Assembly (NCBI GenBank): GCA_947179485.1
Contig: OX359250.1
Span: 44,117,450-44,181,449, forward strand
Direction: 5' to 3'
DNA from: Allacma fusca
Lineage: Eukaryota; Arthropoda; Collembola; Symphypleona; Sminthuridae
Length of the DNA: 64,000 bases
Both the position numbers and the translations under genes were made by a program. Shown here one piece after another: positions 60,901-64,000 of this stretch; position 1 is the stretch's first letter, and each line of letters starts with the position of its first letter. The notes below the pieces were generated by a model. It had not been told where the DNA came from. It did not search any database and saw nothing but the letters and a program-made list of their open reading frames with translations.

Positions 60901-63900
60901 CTCATTCAGTACGACCCATTATTTCATGGATGTAACCTTGCTCCTTTTAAATCATCAAAATAGAAATTTATTAGCTTCCTCGGCTATTATTCTGGGCGTA
61001 TACAGGGAATACAAAAGGAGGCAACGCGTTACCAGAGGGATCCTTTGACCTTTCCTTGATTTCAATTACCACAGAGAAATGTGAAGAGAAATGTGAAGAG
61101 AAATGAGATGGGCAGCTGGAGGCGTAATATCATCTTAATGGAAAATACTTCCCAACTCCATTCCTCCATCATATAGTTCTAAAATATAAGGATGAATTTT
61201 CCTTCCATTCACTTATTAAATTTAATCACACTTTGATCCAGTCCTCAACCCGTCAAATATCCCGGATGCTGCAAAACTATAGAGCCTCAAGGATCTACTT
61301 GGAAAATTACTACGGCTACTGTGGGAAAGTGGGGGAAATAAGCTCCTCTATTGCGTGGTCATTTTAAAGGAAAATCCCTCACTCATCCATCCATTTAGAG
61401 CCTCTTCAAAAAGTACACAAGTTGTCAGTAGGTTGATTAGCCTTGGAGTCATTGGTGATGATTTCTATGGACAATGAGACTTTTATTGTTAATTTTGAAG
61501 CATTTGTCCTAGAGGTTACATCACTCTAAGGGAGAAGTGGGGGCGGTGTTAATTGTGAGCTGGAAATTGGGGTAATTGAACAGATCATTGAACAGCATCG
61601 ACAACAATCGTAATGGCATCACATATTGGTCTTTATCTCCTTTCACTGCCCTCAGTCAAGGATCGAGGACGTAGAAATTGTTCTACAACAGAACAAAAAC
61701 GCTTTGTCTTTCCTATCCTACATTCGGGTAACTATCATATGTACATATATGTACGTTACTAATATCAACGGGATATTTCCGTCCTACACCCATGTCTTTT
61801 GGAAGATTAAGCGCCAGCTTTTCCGGTTTTAATTTAGTGAGGAAATATGAATACCTCCGCATTCCCACCACACCTGTCGTATTATTATCTGAAATGCACT
61901 CAGCTCACAGAATTAATCAATTTTCCCACTGCGGTGTTCACGTTTGATTTGGAGCTCCCAAATAGCAAGTAATTTATTCAAATGTTTTGGAAGCTTTTTG
62001 GTTTCTGATCCCTTCCATTCACTAATTAATGCTTACCAATCCCAGCTTTTGAAAAATGAATTCATTGCTAATTAGGATTACTAATGTTGGTCTTTGGAGA
62101 CAAAAAGAACCAGGTTACAGGAACAATATTGTTAAAGAAATTGAATAATGCACTCTGAATCGACGAGGTCACCGTTGGGTACATGAGGAGAGACAGAAGG
62201 ACATCAATAAATAAGAACATGAAAAGCTCCATGAGGTGACTATAGGTTATCCCATTTATTAAGGCTGATATGACACCAAACCTACGGGGTAATTTCGGCT
62301 TCAATCACACACACACAGTCGTTCCTGGAAACACAACAGGACTCCCACGCATGTCCATTAATAGTAGACCCAGCTCTGTACTCTGGGAAAAAAAACGACA
62401 ATTTTGGATGCTGGGACTGAGAGTCCCCTGGCACAATTTTTGGGCCAGTAAAGCTCCTAACATTTCACTCAGGAGCGATTCCAGGATCTTGATGATATTA
62501 CTTTATAAACTTTCCGAGGAAGGTATAGTTGTTTGGGAATATTATCCACATATGAGTTAAATGCTTCTCCGTGTCACACATTACCTTTTAGCACCACCTA
62601 CACATGTTTTACTTTTTGATGGTATTTTATCAGGACTCATCTGGGGTCTTAATAACATGAATTCTACGAAGAAAGATCTACCAAGTTAGATATTTACTAT
62701 TAAATACAGGGGGGGGGTACTTAAAATAATACTCTCTTCATCCCTCATACAACCAAAGATTTAAGTTCCAATTCAAATAGGATTTCAATTGTTTCAACAC
62801 ATTTTCTAAAATGAAATATTGCTCCTTTCTTAAGTCCCATTCCGTATTTCTGGATATATTATATATTATAGAATGACGATGAGCATGAGGGAAGAACAAA
62901 ATATTTTTGTTGAATTATAAATTATTTTGTACTTTAAAATAATTACTTAAATATTTTTTTCTGTATGATACTGTGTATTTGGATTGCTCCCGGTCGATTG
63001 AACATTTTATGGAGGTAGTCAAAATAATTAGTATGACTTACCATCCATAATTAATAGTGATCATAAAATTGTATAAAACTTGATGCATGGTATTTAAAAA
63101 GTTACGACTTGAATTTCACTTTGCTCAGAATTGTGGATAAAAACAAATTAAGGAAGGTTGCTGGAGCGTCAATTTAAAATCTGAGTTAGGAAAGTCTTGG
63201 AGAAGTTCTCCCCTTGGAAAAATAATTCAATCTTTTTTTTTGAGCCACTTCAGGGTAGTTTGTAGACTGTTATTCCAGGAACAAACTTGTCTGTCACATC
63301 AAATCAACCCCCAAAATAAAATCCAATCGATTTATTTTCCCAGGCGTGAACTTCTCCAAGAGTCTCTACATTGACTCTGCCAATTTACCTCTACGGGCTT
63401 ATTTTGTTCCTGCGTAGAGACTTCCCCACGCTGTGACCCGCCGTAGGCTTCTTGTAACGGTCATAAAATATTCTACAGAGTATATATCCACAGTACAGCC
63501 TGAAGACTGTAAATCCCGTTCCTGTCACTTGATCTGGACCCCTGGAACTGAGAATGTATAGTATTAAATGATTATTACATGAATTCACATCAAATTTACG
63601 GGGATTTTAAAATTGGTCAAAAAATTGAATGAATTAAATTATTACTTCAAGATCATTAAAACGCTCAGGGGGTCAGGAGGAGGACTGTCTCACGGAATTC
63701 AAGAATCATTGAATAGTATTGCATATGATCATATTTGAGTGGGAATGTTATCGTAATCCCATTCAATATAGATACATAAGGTTACATGAAGTCAGGATCT
63801 GTTACATGATGTGGAATGTGTTTTACATGTTACGGAATGGAATGTTTGTCGAAGTTGTTGAATTGTATCTTGCTTCCAGGTAATTGCTAATGCCTATATA

Positions 63901-64000
63901 CATGGACAGTGGAGCACTGCATCATGGTAGCGTTAATGACTTGAATAAATTACCATTCTAACTGTGAGTATTAATTTGTGGGTTGCAGGAGTTGCTGTTA
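51930..64000. other. Gene desert, right part
   Basis: No gene is supportable. Contents noted: (GT)n at 52,013-52,030, (AC)n at 52,834-52,850 and a poly-C run near 52,507. An acceptor-like GTTGCAG at 63,982-63,988 precedes the last 12 bases and could open an exon beyond the window. The stretch may be a large intron. Confidence 0.5.

Overview
The window reads as nuclear DNA of a small-genome invertebrate, probably an arthropod. It is AT-rich, introns are mostly 80-150 bases with GT..AG ends, and there is one clear housekeeping gene, the SR splicing factor SRSF2 (SC35). A hexapod or springtail-like host is only a guess. The first 26 kb is dense with genes and mobile elements. The last 20 kb is almost empty.

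Bases 1 to about 12,000, possibly 13,700, hold a decayed Polinton (Maverick), a virus-like DNA element. Rightward come structural genes, an adenain-type protease, a packaging ATPase, a small protein, an integrase and an unknown gene with its own promoter. Leftward come a protein-primed family B DNA polymerase and, just upstream of it, a small spliced gene for a signal-peptide and membrane-anchored protein. A spliced, acidic, coiled-coil gene of unknown origin (12,093-13,429) follows on the other strand. The left end of the element lies outside the window.

Bases 14,145-17,650 carry exons of a host cadherin with about six EC repeats. One exon is split by an 887-base hAT-type transposon with a perfect 8-base target duplication, and another has a one-base slip in a G run. 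From about 17,660 to 24,100 lies a second, different virus-like element with a polymerase N-terminal region. Two leftward genes and one rightward gene set diverge from about 21.6-21.9 kb. It is itself hit by another hAT-type element (19,015-19,431) and is cut short by a TA-flanked inverted-repeat element (24,103-25,261).

Bases 26,690-28,901 contain SRSF2: a likely untranslated first exon, then four coding exons giving 218 residues. Bases 28,902-43,000 have no gene I can support. They hold further short hAT-like elements (35,952-37,062 weak; 38,487-39,092 clear; 39,241-39,820 moderate), a degraded dispersed repeat present twice, and two patches of one 36-base minisatellite. Bases 43,000-44,160 are GC-richer with a GA array and a 29-residue signal-peptide-like reading frame, possibly a promoter region. 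Bases 44,161-64,000 are a gene desert or large intron with only microsatellites.

All functions are inferred from motifs read by eye. No database search was run.
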